Source: an uncultured Clostridia bacterium
Lineage (GTDB): Bacteria; Bacillota; Clostridia; Christensenellales; Aristaeellaceae
Direction: 5' to 3'
NCBI GenBank assembly: GCA_934647235.1
Contig: CAKUFG010000020.1
Span: forward strand, 1 to 52,884
DNA: 52,884 nucleotides
Positions within the stretch are counted from its first letter, which is position 1, and every line of letters starts with the position of its first letter. Under the pieces are notes generated by a model. It had not been told where the DNA came from. It saw only the letters and a program-made list of their open reading frames with translations, and searched no databases. Shown here piece by piece: positions 16,283 through 24,060 of the stretch. Made by a program: the position numbers and the translations under genes.

Positions 16283-17149
16283 TCAGAGCCGCGCCAGGAT
16301 TTCCCCAATATCTCCGTCAATGCAGACGGCCTGCTCCGCAATTTCTTTGGGGCATGCGGCCTGCCCCTGATTGACGCAAGCATAAACGGCGTTTGGATTG
16401 CGTGCCGTCATCCGCCAGAAGGGGTACTTGATGATGACCGGCGTATTGTAGCCCACGCCCAATTCAAGATAAAGGATTTTCTGTCCTTTGCGGGTGCGCA
16501 GAAAGCTTTCATACCGCTCGGCGGCGGCATGCCAGCCTTCGTCCTCGACGAATTTATCGTCCGAACGCAGGTTCATGGTCAGAGGCTTTCCACAATGCGG
16601 GCAAACGGGAATCAGCTCGGTCGGAACACGCATGTCTTTTTGTCGATCGACCATTTCGCGAACGATCGCTTCGTTGTCCCAGGTTTCCTGGCAGCAGGGA
16701 TCGCTGCACTGAAACAGTCCGTAATCGCCCTGGGTGTAAAACAGCCGCTTTTTATCAAAGCCTGCCTTCTGGAAGCAGTGATCGACGTTGGTGGTAATCA
16801 CAAAATAATCCTTGCCCTGCAAAAGCTTAAGCAGATTTCCATACGCCGGCTTGGGCGCGTCCATGTAGCGGTTTACGAAAATATACCGGCTCCAATAGGC
16901 CCAGAATTCTTCCTTCGTGGGATACGGGAAAAAGCCGCCGGTGTACATATCCGAAAAGCCGTATCTGGCCGCGAAATCGGAGAAATATTGAGTAAATCGC
17001 GTGCCGAAATAGGTAAATCCCGCCGACGTGGACAGCCCCGCGCCCGCGCCGATGATGACGGTATCAGCGTCATGCAGCGCCTGCTTCAGCCGATCAGTCT
17101 GCGCGGAGCAGGCGGGTATAGATGGATTTATCGATTTCCTTGAAAACAT
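16283..17149 (-). CDS. class M sirtuin (SirTM), NAD-dependent ADP-ribosyltransferase type
   Basis: A 288-residue Sir2-fold protein: NAD motif GAGAGLSTSAGF near residues 34-45, TTNVDH at 119-124, and a zinc-type Cys set (CSDPCC and CPHCG). The position of the catalytic His of deacylases reads TQGDYG (139-144), with Gln in its place. This substitution is characteristic of class M sirtuins, which mono-ADP-ribosylate a lipoylated GcvH-like carrier rather than deacylate. Its start overlaps the preceding macrodomain gene by 56 bases, so coupling is likely. GcvH-L and lipoate ligase, frequent partners elsewhere, are not in this window. Confidence 0.85.
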   Translation of the reverse strand: MFSRKSINPSIPACSAQTDRLKQALHDADTVIIGAGAGLSTSAGFTYFGTRFTQYFSDFAARYGFSDMYTGGFFPYPTKEEFWAYWSRYIFVNRYMDAPKPAYGNLLKLLQGKDYFVITTNVDHCFQKAGFDKKRLFYTQGDYGLFQCSDPCCQETWDNEAIVREMVDRQKDMRVPTELIPVCPHCGKPLTMNLRSDDKFVEDEGWHAAAERYESFLRTRKGQKILYLELGVGYNTPVIIKYPFWRMTARNPNAVYACVNQGQAACPKEIAEQAVCIDGDIGEILARL

Positions 17150-17873
17150 TGAAGATCACCTTTTTCACGCTGGTTGGTTGATGGAGGAAGTCCTTGACTG
17201 TCCGCACGGCGATTTCCGCCGCCTGCTCGTTGGGAAAATGGAATTCGCCGGTGGAGATGCAGCAGAACGCGATGCTTTCCAAATTATTCGCCGCCGCCAG
17301 CTCCAGACAGGAGCGATAGCAGCTTGCCAGCAGCTCGCAGTCGCGCTCCGTCGGCGCATCGGCGATGATCGGCCCCACGGTGTGAATCACATACCGGCAC
17401 GGCAGGTTGAACGCGGGCGTGATTTTGGCCTGCCCCGTAGGCTCGGGGTATCCCTGTTTTTGCATGATTTGATCGCAGACAAGGCGCAGCTGCACGCCTG
17501 CGAAGGTGTGAATCGCGTTGTCGATGCAGCGGTGGTTGGGCACATAGCAGCCGGTCATGCCGGAGTTTGCCGCATTGACGATCGCGTCGCAGCGAAGCGT
17601 CGTAATGTCGCCCTGCCAGAGATAAATCCCCGGCTGAATGGGTGAAAGCGAATCCGCGTCCGTCGCGCCCTTTTCTTTTGCCGCTTCGCGCAGGTATTCA
17701 TCCTGAATCTTCAGGAATTCCACGTCAGAGCTTTGCGCCGGGCGCACGTTCATCAGCCCGCGCAAAAGCAGCCGCTGATCGTCCGCGTCCTGCGGCACGC
17801 CCCAATCGCGATACGCTGGGTTTTCATTCAAAAGCGACCGAATCAGGTATTGCCGCCGTTCGGATTGATTCAT
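17094..17873 (-). CDS. Zn-dependent macrodomain protein-ADP-ribose hydrolase
   Basis: A 259-residue protein with an N-terminal helical extension and a macrodomain (GDITTLRCDAIVNAANSGM near 88-106). The segment with Cys109, His114 and Cys116 (GCYVPNHRCIDNAIH) is the metal site of zinc macrodomains that occur with SirTM. It should remove the ADP-ribose added by the neighbouring sirtuin. It is the middle gene of a three-gene operon: 12 bp after the DUF1848 gene and overlapping the sirtuin gene. Confidence 0.88.
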   Translation of the reverse strand: MNQSERRQYLIRSLLNENPAYRDWGVPQDADDQRLLLRGLMNVRPAQSSDVEFLKIQDEYLREAAKEKGATDADSLSPIQPGIYLWQGDITTLRCDAIVNAANSGMTGCYVPNHRCIDNAIHTFAGVQLRLVCDQIMQKQGYPEPTGQAKITPAFNLPCRYVIHTVGPIIADAPTERDCELLASCYRSCLELAAANNLESIAFCCISTGEFHFPNEQAAEIAVRTVKDFLHQPTSVKKVIFNVFKEIDKSIYTRLLRAD

Positions 17874-17885
17874 AATGCCCTCCGA

Positions 17886-18815
17886 TCAGAACATGGATAA
17901 TTGCGCCGAGATATACGATTCCTGCCGTGCCTCGATGATGCTGTCGCCCTCGCGCAGATGACCGATCAGCAGCGGCGAATGGGGATCGTGCAGCCGCCGG
18001 CTGCGCTCCACCGTATTGCGGTCGTAATTGGCATAACAATAGACGCAGCCGTGCGGGCAGGTGTTGTACATTCCGATGTCCGCGCCCAGCAGGCAGTCGC
18101 ATTCTGCGCGCGGCGATTTCTTCGATCTCGGCACGTTCAGCCGGCAATCGAGCGCTTTTTCCAGCACATCGCGCGTCATGCAGCCCGAAACATCTGCGCC
18201 GTACTGCGCCAGGCTTGGATTCTCGCAGCAGGTGCGAATGGAAATGCTGTATTTCTGCCCGATTGCGGCGAACGCCTGAATGAGCAGCTTTTGTTCCTCC
18301 ATCGAAACCGCCCGCGCCTGCGGAAAATTGCGCTTCGTCTTTTCATACAGGTCGATAAAGCTGACCACGCAGGAATTGACAGATCCGCAAAGCGCCGCCG
18401 CCATCGCTTCAAAGCTGCGCAGGTGGTATTTCAGCGAATACTTCTCCGTGATAAACACGGGGTCGTATCGCCAGCCGACCGCCCGTGCGCCAACCAGGCT
18501 GGATAGCTGCCGAACGGATTCCAGCACGCGCACTTTGTCCGGCACGAACGGCTCGATCTCTTTGCCGTAGGGCGTAACCGTGACGAACCAGAACTGCTGG
18601 AACGCGCTTAGCTCGCCCAGCCGTGCAAGCATCGGCTGCGGGTTTTTGGTGCAGAAGCACAGCGCATCCACGACCGCCGGGTCGAGCCGGTATTTCAGCA
18701 CCTGCTCCGAGCGATAGGGATTGCGCGCCAGCACAAAGCCCTCGCGAACGCGGTTATAGAACCATTCGCTGTAGCAGGCGGGAATGTCTGTGCGGCAGCC
18801 GGTGTTCAGAATCAT
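17886..18815 (-). CDS. DUF1848 family protein
   Basis: About 309 residues of the DUF1848 family: MILNTGCRTDIPACYSEW at the start, ALCFCTKNPQPM, FWFVTVTPYG, and a C-terminal Cys cluster (NTCPHGCVYCYANY) that probably binds an Fe-S cluster or metal. The middle resembles SPL/radical SAM barrels, and CPHGCVYCYA is close to a radical SAM motif, but it lies at the C-terminus. ATG 18815 with GGAGG is preferred to the longer frame. It leads the operon with the macrodomain and sirtuin genes, suggesting a role in the same ADP-ribosylation or redox response. Confidence 0.8.
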   Translation of the reverse strand: MILNTGCRTDIPACYSEWFYNRVREGFVLARNPYRSEQVLKYRLDPAVVDALCFCTKNPQPMLARLGELSAFQQFWFVTVTPYGKEIEPFVPDKVRVLESVRQLSSLVGARAVGWRYDPVFITEKYSLKYHLRSFEAMAAALCGSVNSCVVSFIDLYEKTKRNFPQARAVSMEEQKLLIQAFAAIGQKYSISIRTCCENPSLAQYGADVSGCMTRDVLEKALDCRLNVPRSKKSPRAECDCLLGADIGMYNTCPHGCVYCYANYDRNTVERSRRLHDPHSPLLIGHLREGDSIIEARQESYISAQLSMF

Positions 18816-18867
18816 GACTCCTCCGATTTCTGCAGGCAGCAAGGCGCCTGCCCCAGCCTGCGCTTCT

Positions 18868-18904
18868 ATTATAGCGGGTTCCCGGAATAAAGAAAAGTAC
18901 GCAC
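18868..18904 (-). promoter_or_regulatory. promoter of the DUF1848-macro-sirtuin operon with GTGCGTACTT box
   Basis: On the minus strand TATAAT lies at 18868-18873, and the box GTGCGTACTT at 18895-18904 covers the weak -35 region. The same box at the same distance precedes the gene at 19405. Confidence 0.65.
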
Positions 18905-18926
18905 TTTTTTATAACCGGGGGGCGGA

Positions 18927-18955
18927 TTGACAGGCAAATGCGCAAAGGTTACAAT
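18927..18955 (+). promoter_or_regulatory. promoter of the HxlR gene
   Basis: TTGACA (18927-18932), 17 bases, TACAAT (18950-18955); divergent from the DUF1848 operon promoter. Confidence 0.8.
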
Positions 18956-18994
18956 AAGCATGCAATATACAAAATGAAACCGGAGGAATTTGTC

Positions 18995-19327
18995 ATGCTG
19001 ACCAAGGCCGAGCTGCCTGAATGCCCCGTCGCCACCGCCGTGCAGCTGATTGGCAACAAGTGGAAGCTGCTGATCCTGCGCAACCTGATGACGCGCCCGT
19101 GGCGCTTTAACGAGCTGCTCAAAAGCCTTCCGGGCCTGAGCCAGAAGGTGCTTACCGATAACCTGCGCGCCATGGAGGCCGACGGCATCATCACGCGCAC
19201 GGCCTATCCCGAGGTGCCGCCGCGGGTGGAGTATGCGCTGTCCGAGCTGGGCGAATCCATGCGGCCCATCATGAAGGCGTTGGAGGTATGGGGCACAGAT
19301 TATCAGAAGCTGGTTCGCGGCCAATAA
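18995..19327 (+). CDS. HxlR family transcriptional regulator
   Basis: A 110-residue winged-helix regulator: ECPVATAVQLIGNKWKLLILRNLM (N-terminal Cys and helix 1), RFNELLKSLPGLSQKVLTDNLRAMEADGII and the wing RVEYALSELG. HxlR proteins often sense electrophiles or redox stress through the N-terminal Cys. ATG 18995 has GGAGG seven bases upstream. It lies between two minus-strand transcription units whose promoters share the GTGCGTACTT box, and is a candidate regulator of both. Confidence 0.9.
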   Translation: MLTKAELPECPVATAVQLIGNKWKLLILRNLMTRPWRFNELLKSLPGLSQKVLTDNLRAMEADGIITRTAYPEVPPRVEYALSELGESMRPIMKALEVWGTDYQKLVRGQ

Positions 19328-19361
19328 AAACGCTGGACGCCGACAACGCCGACGTCCAGCC
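19325..19361 (-). terminator. terminator of the small exported protein gene
   Basis: GCTGGACG pairs with CGTCCAGC and is followed on the minus strand by GTTTTTATT. It abuts the HxlR stop codon on the other strand. Confidence 0.75.
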
Positions 19362-19404
19362 GCCGCCCGATGGGCGGCAGAGATGATTTCTGCCTGATGA
19401 AGCC

Positions 19405-19803
19405 TTATTTTGCCGCCGCCACGGGCTCGCCCGCCAGCGTGGATACCTCGCCGGTCCGGGCGTTGAGTGTCAGCGGATCGGCATGGGACAGAATCTTCGC
19501 CGCTGCTTCCGCATCATAGAAAAACAGCGTATCCGCGCCGCAGACGGACAGGGCCACAACCGCGTCGGCCGGCATGGCGACGCTTTCGCATGCAAGCACG
19601 GCGGCGATTTCTGCCTCCGTGTAGGGCGCGGCGGTAACGGGGTTGACAGCGCTGGGGGTGATCATGGACCTGGCCATATAGACGGCGCCTACGCCGTATT
19701 CCGCGCTGTTGAGCGCGATGGTGGGATAGGCAGGCTCCGCCATTGCGGCAGAGGAAAGCGTGATGGCAGTCAGAAGGGTCAGCAGAGAAATTGCACGTTT
19801 CAT
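19405..19803 (-). CDS. small exported protein of unknown function
   Basis: A 132-residue protein with a signal peptide (KRAISLLTLLTAITLSSAAMA) and a mature part of about 110 residues without a recognised domain. It contains one Cys in LACES and one in SVCGAD. ATG 19803 has AAAGGAG ten bases upstream; the longer open frame has no ribosome binding site. Its promoter shares the GTGCGTACTT box with the DUF1848 operon. Confidence 0.65.
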   Translation of the reverse strand: MKRAISLLTLLTAITLSSAAMAEPAYPTIALNSAEYGVGAVYMARSMITPSAVNPVTAAPYTEAEIAAVLACESVAMPADAVVALSVCGADTLFFYDAEAAAKILSHADPLTLNARTGEVSTLAGEPVAAAK

Positions 19804-19851
19804 TGAGAAACACTCCTTTGTTATCGGGGCTCGCCCCTGTTTTCGGGTGCT

Positions 19852-19888
19852 ATTATAAGGCGGCTTTTCCCCGCTGTGAAGTACGCAC
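19852..19888 (-). promoter_or_regulatory. promoter of the small exported protein with GTGCGTACTT box
   Basis: TATAAT on the minus strand at 19852-19857, a TTCACA -35 at 19875-19880, and the box GTGCGTACTT at 19879-19888, with exactly the same distance between box and -10 as at 18868-18904. Confidence 0.65.
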
Positions 19889-20001
19889 AATAAGGTGCGG
19901 TAGTTACCCGAAGGATATCCACGGCGCTGCTTTGCCGGCGGGATAAACATAAACAGGGCATCAGGATGCTCCCGATACCCTGCTTGGCTTATTGCGCTTT
20001 T

Positions 20002-20610
20002 TTATACAGGAATGCTCTGCCGGCCGGTGATCCACTCCCGCAGGCAGCGGAAATCCTCCGGGGTGTCGCTGTCCAGCACCGTGCCGCGATCCAGCACCGG
20101 CAGGCTGCGGATGGGCGCGCCGCTGCTTTCCATTGCGCCGCGCAGGCCGCCCGGCCCGTCATAGGCGATTAAATAATCCATCCATTCTGCCTGGATGAAA
20201 ACGGGGTGGCCATACTGCCCGTGCCAGTTGGGGCGCACAAAATCGCCGGCAGTATCGCGCAGCATGGCCGCCGTGGCATGGCATACCAGCGGCACGTCGG
20301 CGGGGGAGATCATCACCCGCTCTGTGCGCCCCCGCAGGGCGGCAAGCGCCAGACGCAGCGAGTCCATCTGCTGGGTGGAGGCGTAAGCGGGATTGAATAC
20401 AAACTCTACGTCCGCTTCCCCTGCCAGCGCGGCTTCCAGCGCCTTGCGCCGGTGCCCGGTGACGATTACGATGGGCGATGCGCCGCAGCGGCGCATCATG
20501 CAGATGACGCGCTGGATCATGGTTTGCCCGTTAATGCGCAGCAAGGGCTTGAAATCGCCCATGCGGCTGGACAGACCGGCGGCCAGAATGATACCGGACA
20601 GCTTTTGCAT
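20002..20610 (-). CDS. MocA/MobA-like nucleotidyltransferase for molybdenum cofactor
   Basis: About 202 residues of an NTP transferase: GIILAAGLSSRMGDFKPLL is the nucleotide loop, DVPLV the metal site, and the end (DRGTVLDSDTPEDF) is typical of the MocA branch that makes molybdopterin cytosine dinucleotide for molybdenum hydroxylases. GGAGG precedes ATG 20610. It follows the phosphatase gene at 20637 by 26 bp and lies beside the hydroxylase operon, which should need this cofactor. Confidence 0.82.
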   Translation of the reverse strand: MQKLSGIILAAGLSSRMGDFKPLLRINGQTMIQRVICMMRRCGASPIVIVTGHRRKALEAALAGEADVEFVFNPAYASTQQMDSLRLALAALRGRTERVMISPADVPLVCHATAAMLRDTAGDFVRPNWHGQYGHPVFIQAEWMDYLIAYDGPGGLRGAMESSGAPIRSLPVLDRGTVLDSDTPEDFRCLREWITGRQSIPV

Positions 20611-20636
20611 AAAAACCTCCAGAAATCCAAATGTGG

Positions 20637-21287
20637 TTATGCGGATGCGGCGCTGCCTTCGCTGATAACGCCTGGCTGCATGCCGCAATACAGAATGCGA
20701 AAGCCTGCTCCCGTCCACTCCGCTGTGGTGATTCCGCCGTAGGGCTGGGGCAGACGCAGCACGTCGTCAGGGGGCAAGCCCAGCTCACGGCACAGCCAGC
20801 CGCGTGCTGCACCGCTGTGGGAGATAATAGCGATATTGCCGCTTTCGGATGCGCAGATGCGATGCAGCGCGCGCGACAGCCGTTCCCCGGCAGTCTGAAA
20901 GCTTTCGCCGTCCGGGGGCGGGCAGGTGCCAATATGCAGTCCGCGCTGCGCATACAGCTGCGGCCAGCGGCTTGCAATCTCCGAGAACGTCAGGCCGTCC
21001 CATTGCCCAGCGTCCAACTCCTGCAAATCAGCATCATAGTAAACGGGCAGGCGCAGTCGATGCCCGATGATGCGGGCGGTATCGGCGGCGCGGATCAGCG
21101 GGCTGGCGTACAACGCGCAAATACCTTTATCGGCAAGATAAATCGCGGCCTCTTTGGCCTGCAGCATGCCGGCATGGCTGAGCGGCAGATCGGTGCGGCC
21201 AATGCAGCGCTTTTGACCATCCAGCGCTTCCGGCTGACCGTGCCGGATCAGATAAACCCTGATTTTAACCGCCTCCCTTGCCCGCAT
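20637..21287 (-). CDS. histidine phosphatase family protein
   Basis: A 216-residue branch-1 histidine phosphatase: RHGQ phosphohistidine motif near residue 15, SPLIRAADTARII, and SHSGAARG with the second catalytic His. It resembles alpha-ribazole phosphatases and small phosphoglycerate mutase-like enzymes. The start is uncertain: ATG 21287 has only a weak ribosome binding site. It leads the MocA-like gene; genes of this kind commonly accompany molybdenum hydroxylase clusters, but the substrate is unknown. Confidence 0.78.
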   Translation of the reverse strand: MRAREAVKIRVYLIRHGQPEALDGQKRCIGRTDLPLSHAGMLQAKEAAIYLADKGICALYASPLIRAADTARIIGHRLRLPVYYDADLQELDAGQWDGLTFSEIASRWPQLYAQRGLHIGTCPPPDGESFQTAGERLSRALHRICASESGNIAIISHSGAARGWLCRELGLPPDDVLRLPQPYGGITTAEWTGAGFRILYCGMQPGVISEGSAASA

Positions 21288-21346
21288 GTTACCATTGATT
21301 GTAAGCGGAATCGCAGGGCGCGCAAGTAGCCTGCGCTACATGGCGG

Positions 21347-21375
21347 TTGCATTTTGAATAAAAGGACGTTATAAT
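21347..21375 (+). promoter_or_regulatory. promoter of the Crp-family gene
   Basis: TTGCAT (21347-21352), 17 bases, TATAAT (21370-21375). The ATG at 21374 lies inside the -10, which excludes it as a start. Confidence 0.75.
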
Positions 21376-21427
21376 GCAGGCGAATAAAGCGTTGGCAAAA
21401 CGAAAGCAAAGGACAGGGGAGAGGCGA

Positions 21428-22090
21428 ATGGCGCACGCCTATTTGATGGAGCCGCAGGCCGCGGAGCTGTTTTTGAAGATCGGCGAACCGGCTACATTTC
21501 GAAAAAATACGGTGCTATTTGAGGGCAACAGCACGCCGGATCGGTGCTTTTTTGTGCGCGGCGGATTTGCCATGGGCATGACCGCCACGCAGGATGGCGC
21601 GCAGCATTTTTTCGGCATGTATGAGCCGGGCAGCATCATCCTGTGCCAAAGCCTGTTCGCAGCTTTTCCCATGCCGCTGTCCATTGTTGCGCTGACGGAC
21701 TGCGACACGGTGATGGTCAGGCGCGAGGCCTTTCTGCAGGCCATGCAGGCAAGCTCGGAGCTGCGGGCGCAGGTGCTGCGCATGGTATCGGGGCAGTATC
21801 TGCAGGCTATGGAGTTCATCCGCGATATCCATGTGATGAGCGCCAATCAGCGCCTGTGCATGCTGCTGCTGCGCCTGCTGGGGGCGGATTGCCCAGCTGA
21901 CGAGCCAGTGGAAATGAAGGACGCGCCCAGCCAGCAGATGCTGGCCGATATACTGGATGTGAACCGCATTACCGTGGTGCGGGCGATGAAGCGCCTGAAG
22001 GCTTCCGGCGTGCTGCTGCCCGCGCCTGTGGGAACGATCAAAATTAAAAGCGCCCGGGCGCTTCAGGCCTGGGCGGAGCAGCAGCTGTAA
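21428..22090 (+). CDS. Crp/Fnr family transcriptional regulator
   Basis: A 220-residue regulator: cyclic-nucleotide-type beta-barrel (LFLKIGEPATFRKNTVLFEGNSTPDRCFFVRGG), dimer helix, and C-terminal HTH (PSQQMLADILDVNRITVVRAMKRLKASGV). There is no N-terminal Cys cluster for an Fe-S centre, so it is not a classical Fnr. ATG 21428 has GGGGAGAGG upstream and lies after the promoter. It is convergent with the PucR gene, 6 bp apart, and divergent from the phosphatase-MocA unit. Confidence 0.85.
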   Translation: MAHAYLMEPQAAELFLKIGEPATFRKNTVLFEGNSTPDRCFFVRGGFAMGMTATQDGAQHFFGMYEPGSIILCQSLFAAFPMPLSIVALTDCDTVMVRREAFLQAMQASSELRAQVLRMVSGQYLQAMEFIRDIHVMSANQRLCMLLLRLLGADCPADEPVEMKDAPSQQMLADILDVNRITVVRAMKRLKASGVLLPAPVGTIKIKSARALQAWAEQQL

Positions 22091-22096
22091 ATGGGA

Positions 22097-23296
22097 TCAA
22101 CGATCCTTTCGCTTGTAATCCTCAAACAAAGATAAATACAGGGCCGTGATAACGCGGCAATCCTTGAGATTCAGCTGGAAAAGCTCTTCAATGCGCTGAA
22201 CGCGGTACATCACCGTGTTTTTGTGGATGAAGAGCTTTTCCGCGGCTTTCTGGTAATTCATTTCGCTCAGCAGGTAGGCGTGCAGGGTGTCAAAGTAGTT
22301 GGTCTCATGCTCCTGATCGTGCTTGCGGATCATGTCGATTGCCGAGTGATACAGGCACATGCCATTGGGCGTTCGTTTCAGAACCAAATAGGCGATGGGC
22401 ATTTTGTAGTTTTCAACAAACACCACGCGGCTTTCATTATCGTCAAAATCAGCCAGATCCACTGTGCGCTGGCAGGCATGCAGGTGGTTGATCAGCAATT
22501 TCAGGTCGGAAAACGGCTCGCTGACTACCACACGCGGCACTTCAGGCACAAGCTGCTGCAGGGCCTCCAGGTCGTAGGGCTCGTAAGCCTTTTTCAAAAT
22601 GACAATGCCGCCCTGGTGCTCTACCGGCCAGGTATCGGCATAGTGCGCGCAGAACTGCGCGGTCTTCTGCCATACGGCTGCCACCGCCTCGCCGTGCAGC
22701 GGGGGCAGATATACCAGCCGCCATTGACGGATACGGTTCAGCTCCGAATCATACAGGCGGTTGGTATGGCACCAATCCTCCGGCGCGCCGTTGAGAAGGC
22801 CGGACAGGTATACCTGCATGGAAAAGGCCGTCTGTTCGGTGACGTACTTACTCAATCGCAGCGCCAACAGGAAATAGGGGGCCAAAAACTCCACCAATTC
22901 GATACTTTCGGCCTGATTTTCGCAGGGAGAGGTCACCGGCACGTCCAGCACGCCCAGCATCCGCGCGCCCCAGAAGCAGCCGCAGTTGATGTGCGGATGA
23001 CGCATCATGGGGAAGGCGCCGATGAAGGCGTGCCCCTCGGAAAGCTTGCTGTCAATCAGCCGCACGCGCTCGCGGATTTCCTCCGGGGTAGAAAAGCGAA
23101 AATGGTCAGTGTATTCCTCCACCAGCTCCTGCGTGTAGTTTTTAGAGCGCGCGATGATCGTGCGCGTGGTGATGGTAAGCGCCACGGGCTGCCCCAGATA
23201 CTCCGCCGCCTTATTGCACATGCTGCCAAGGCTGCCTTCGGCGGCGATCAAATCCATAAAATCAATCTTGATCCGATCCTGAAGAAGTTGATCCAT
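22097..23296 (-). CDS. PucR/CdaR family transcriptional regulator
   Basis: A 399-residue regulator with an N-terminal sensory part of about 300 residues and the C-terminal PucR HTH_30 domain (FDTLHAYLLSEMNYQKAAEKLFIHKNTVMYRVQRIEELF). PucR proteins regulate purine or urate catabolism in Firmicutes. It is divergent from the molybdenum hydroxylase operon at 23545, its obvious target. The 250 bp between them hold both promoters, but I could not settle their boxes. Confidence 0.88.
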   Translation of the reverse strand: MDQLLQDRIKIDFMDLIAAEGSLGSMCNKAAEYLGQPVALTITTRTIIARSKNYTQELVEEYTDHFRFSTPEEIRERVRLIDSKLSEGHAFIGAFPMMRHPHINCGCFWGARMLGVLDVPVTSPCENQAESIELVEFLAPYFLLALRLSKYVTEQTAFSMQVYLSGLLNGAPEDWCHTNRLYDSELNRIRQWRLVYLPPLHGEAVAAVWQKTAQFCAHYADTWPVEHQGGIVILKKAYEPYDLEALQQLVPEVPRVVVSEPFSDLKLLINHLHACQRTVDLADFDDNESRVVFVENYKMPIAYLVLKRTPNGMCLYHSAIDMIRKHDQEHETNYFDTLHAYLLSEMNYQKAAEKLFIHKNTVMYRVQRIEELFQLNLKDCRVITALYLSLFEDYKRKDR

Positions 23297-23544
23297 CGGC
23301 TGGCCTCCAATGGCATAACATGGTTAAAAACATCTAACCACAGCGATTCAGGCTTGTTTTTCGCACAAGTCCTTCTCCAAAGCTTTTTCCTGTGTCCATA
23401 GACAGGAAAATGTTTTGATTGTTATGATTATAGCAATTCTTGTACAGGCAGTCAAGCGCGCAAGGCGCCGTCTGCCGCAAGGCGTTTGTGCATTGCACAA
23501 AGGGCAGGATCGTCTTTCTTTCAGTCAAAGGAGGAGAAGCATTC

Positions 23545-24060
23545 ATGAGCAGAACCATTTCCTTTAAGGTCAACGGCCGGACGGAGGTTTTTACCGTCGG
23601 CCATGACGAATCCCGGTTCACCATTCCGGATGAAGAAAAGCAGGCGGATACCCTGCGCGTCCGCCTGGGCCTGACCGGTACCAAGCGCGCGTGCAGCCAG
23701 GGCGCCTGCGGCTGCTGCACGGTGCTGAAGGACAACGTGGCCGTGCCCAGCTGCCAGCTGCTGACGGTGGATTGCGACGGCAGCGAAATTGTAACCATCG
23801 AGGGGCTGGCCGATCCCAAAACGGGCAAGCTCGATCCCTTGCAGCAGTTGTTTGTGGATGATTATGCCTTCCAGTGCGGCTACTGCACGCCGGGCATCAT
23901 CATGACCCTGAAGGCGCTGTACATCAAAAGCCCCAATCCCACCGCTGAAGAGGTGCGCGAGGCGCTGTCGGGCAACCTGTGCCGCTGCATTTCTCAGTAT
24001 CATGTGTTCAACGCGGCTGAGCACTATCGTCAGCTGCTCAACGGGGAGGCGAAAGCATGA
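23545..24060 (+). CDS. molybdenum hydroxylase [2Fe-2S] subunit (XdhC type)
   Basis: A 171-residue iron-sulfur subunit of a xanthine dehydrogenase-like enzyme. The plant-type cluster is bound by CSQGACGCC (from residue 50), and the second cluster by QCGYCTPG and NLCRC. It carries electrons from the molybdenum centre to the flavin subunit. ATG 23545 has AAGGAGGAG upstream. It is the first gene of the operon, and its stop overlaps the start of the large subunit (ATGA). Confidence 0.92.
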   Translation: MSRTISFKVNGRTEVFTVGHDESRFTIPDEEKQADTLRVRLGLTGTKRACSQGACGCCTVLKDNVAVPSCQLLTVDCDGSEIVTIEGLADPKTGKLDPLQQLFVDDYAFQCGYCTPGIIMTLKALYIKSPNPTAEEVREALSGNLCRCISQYHVFNAAEHYRQLLNGEAKA

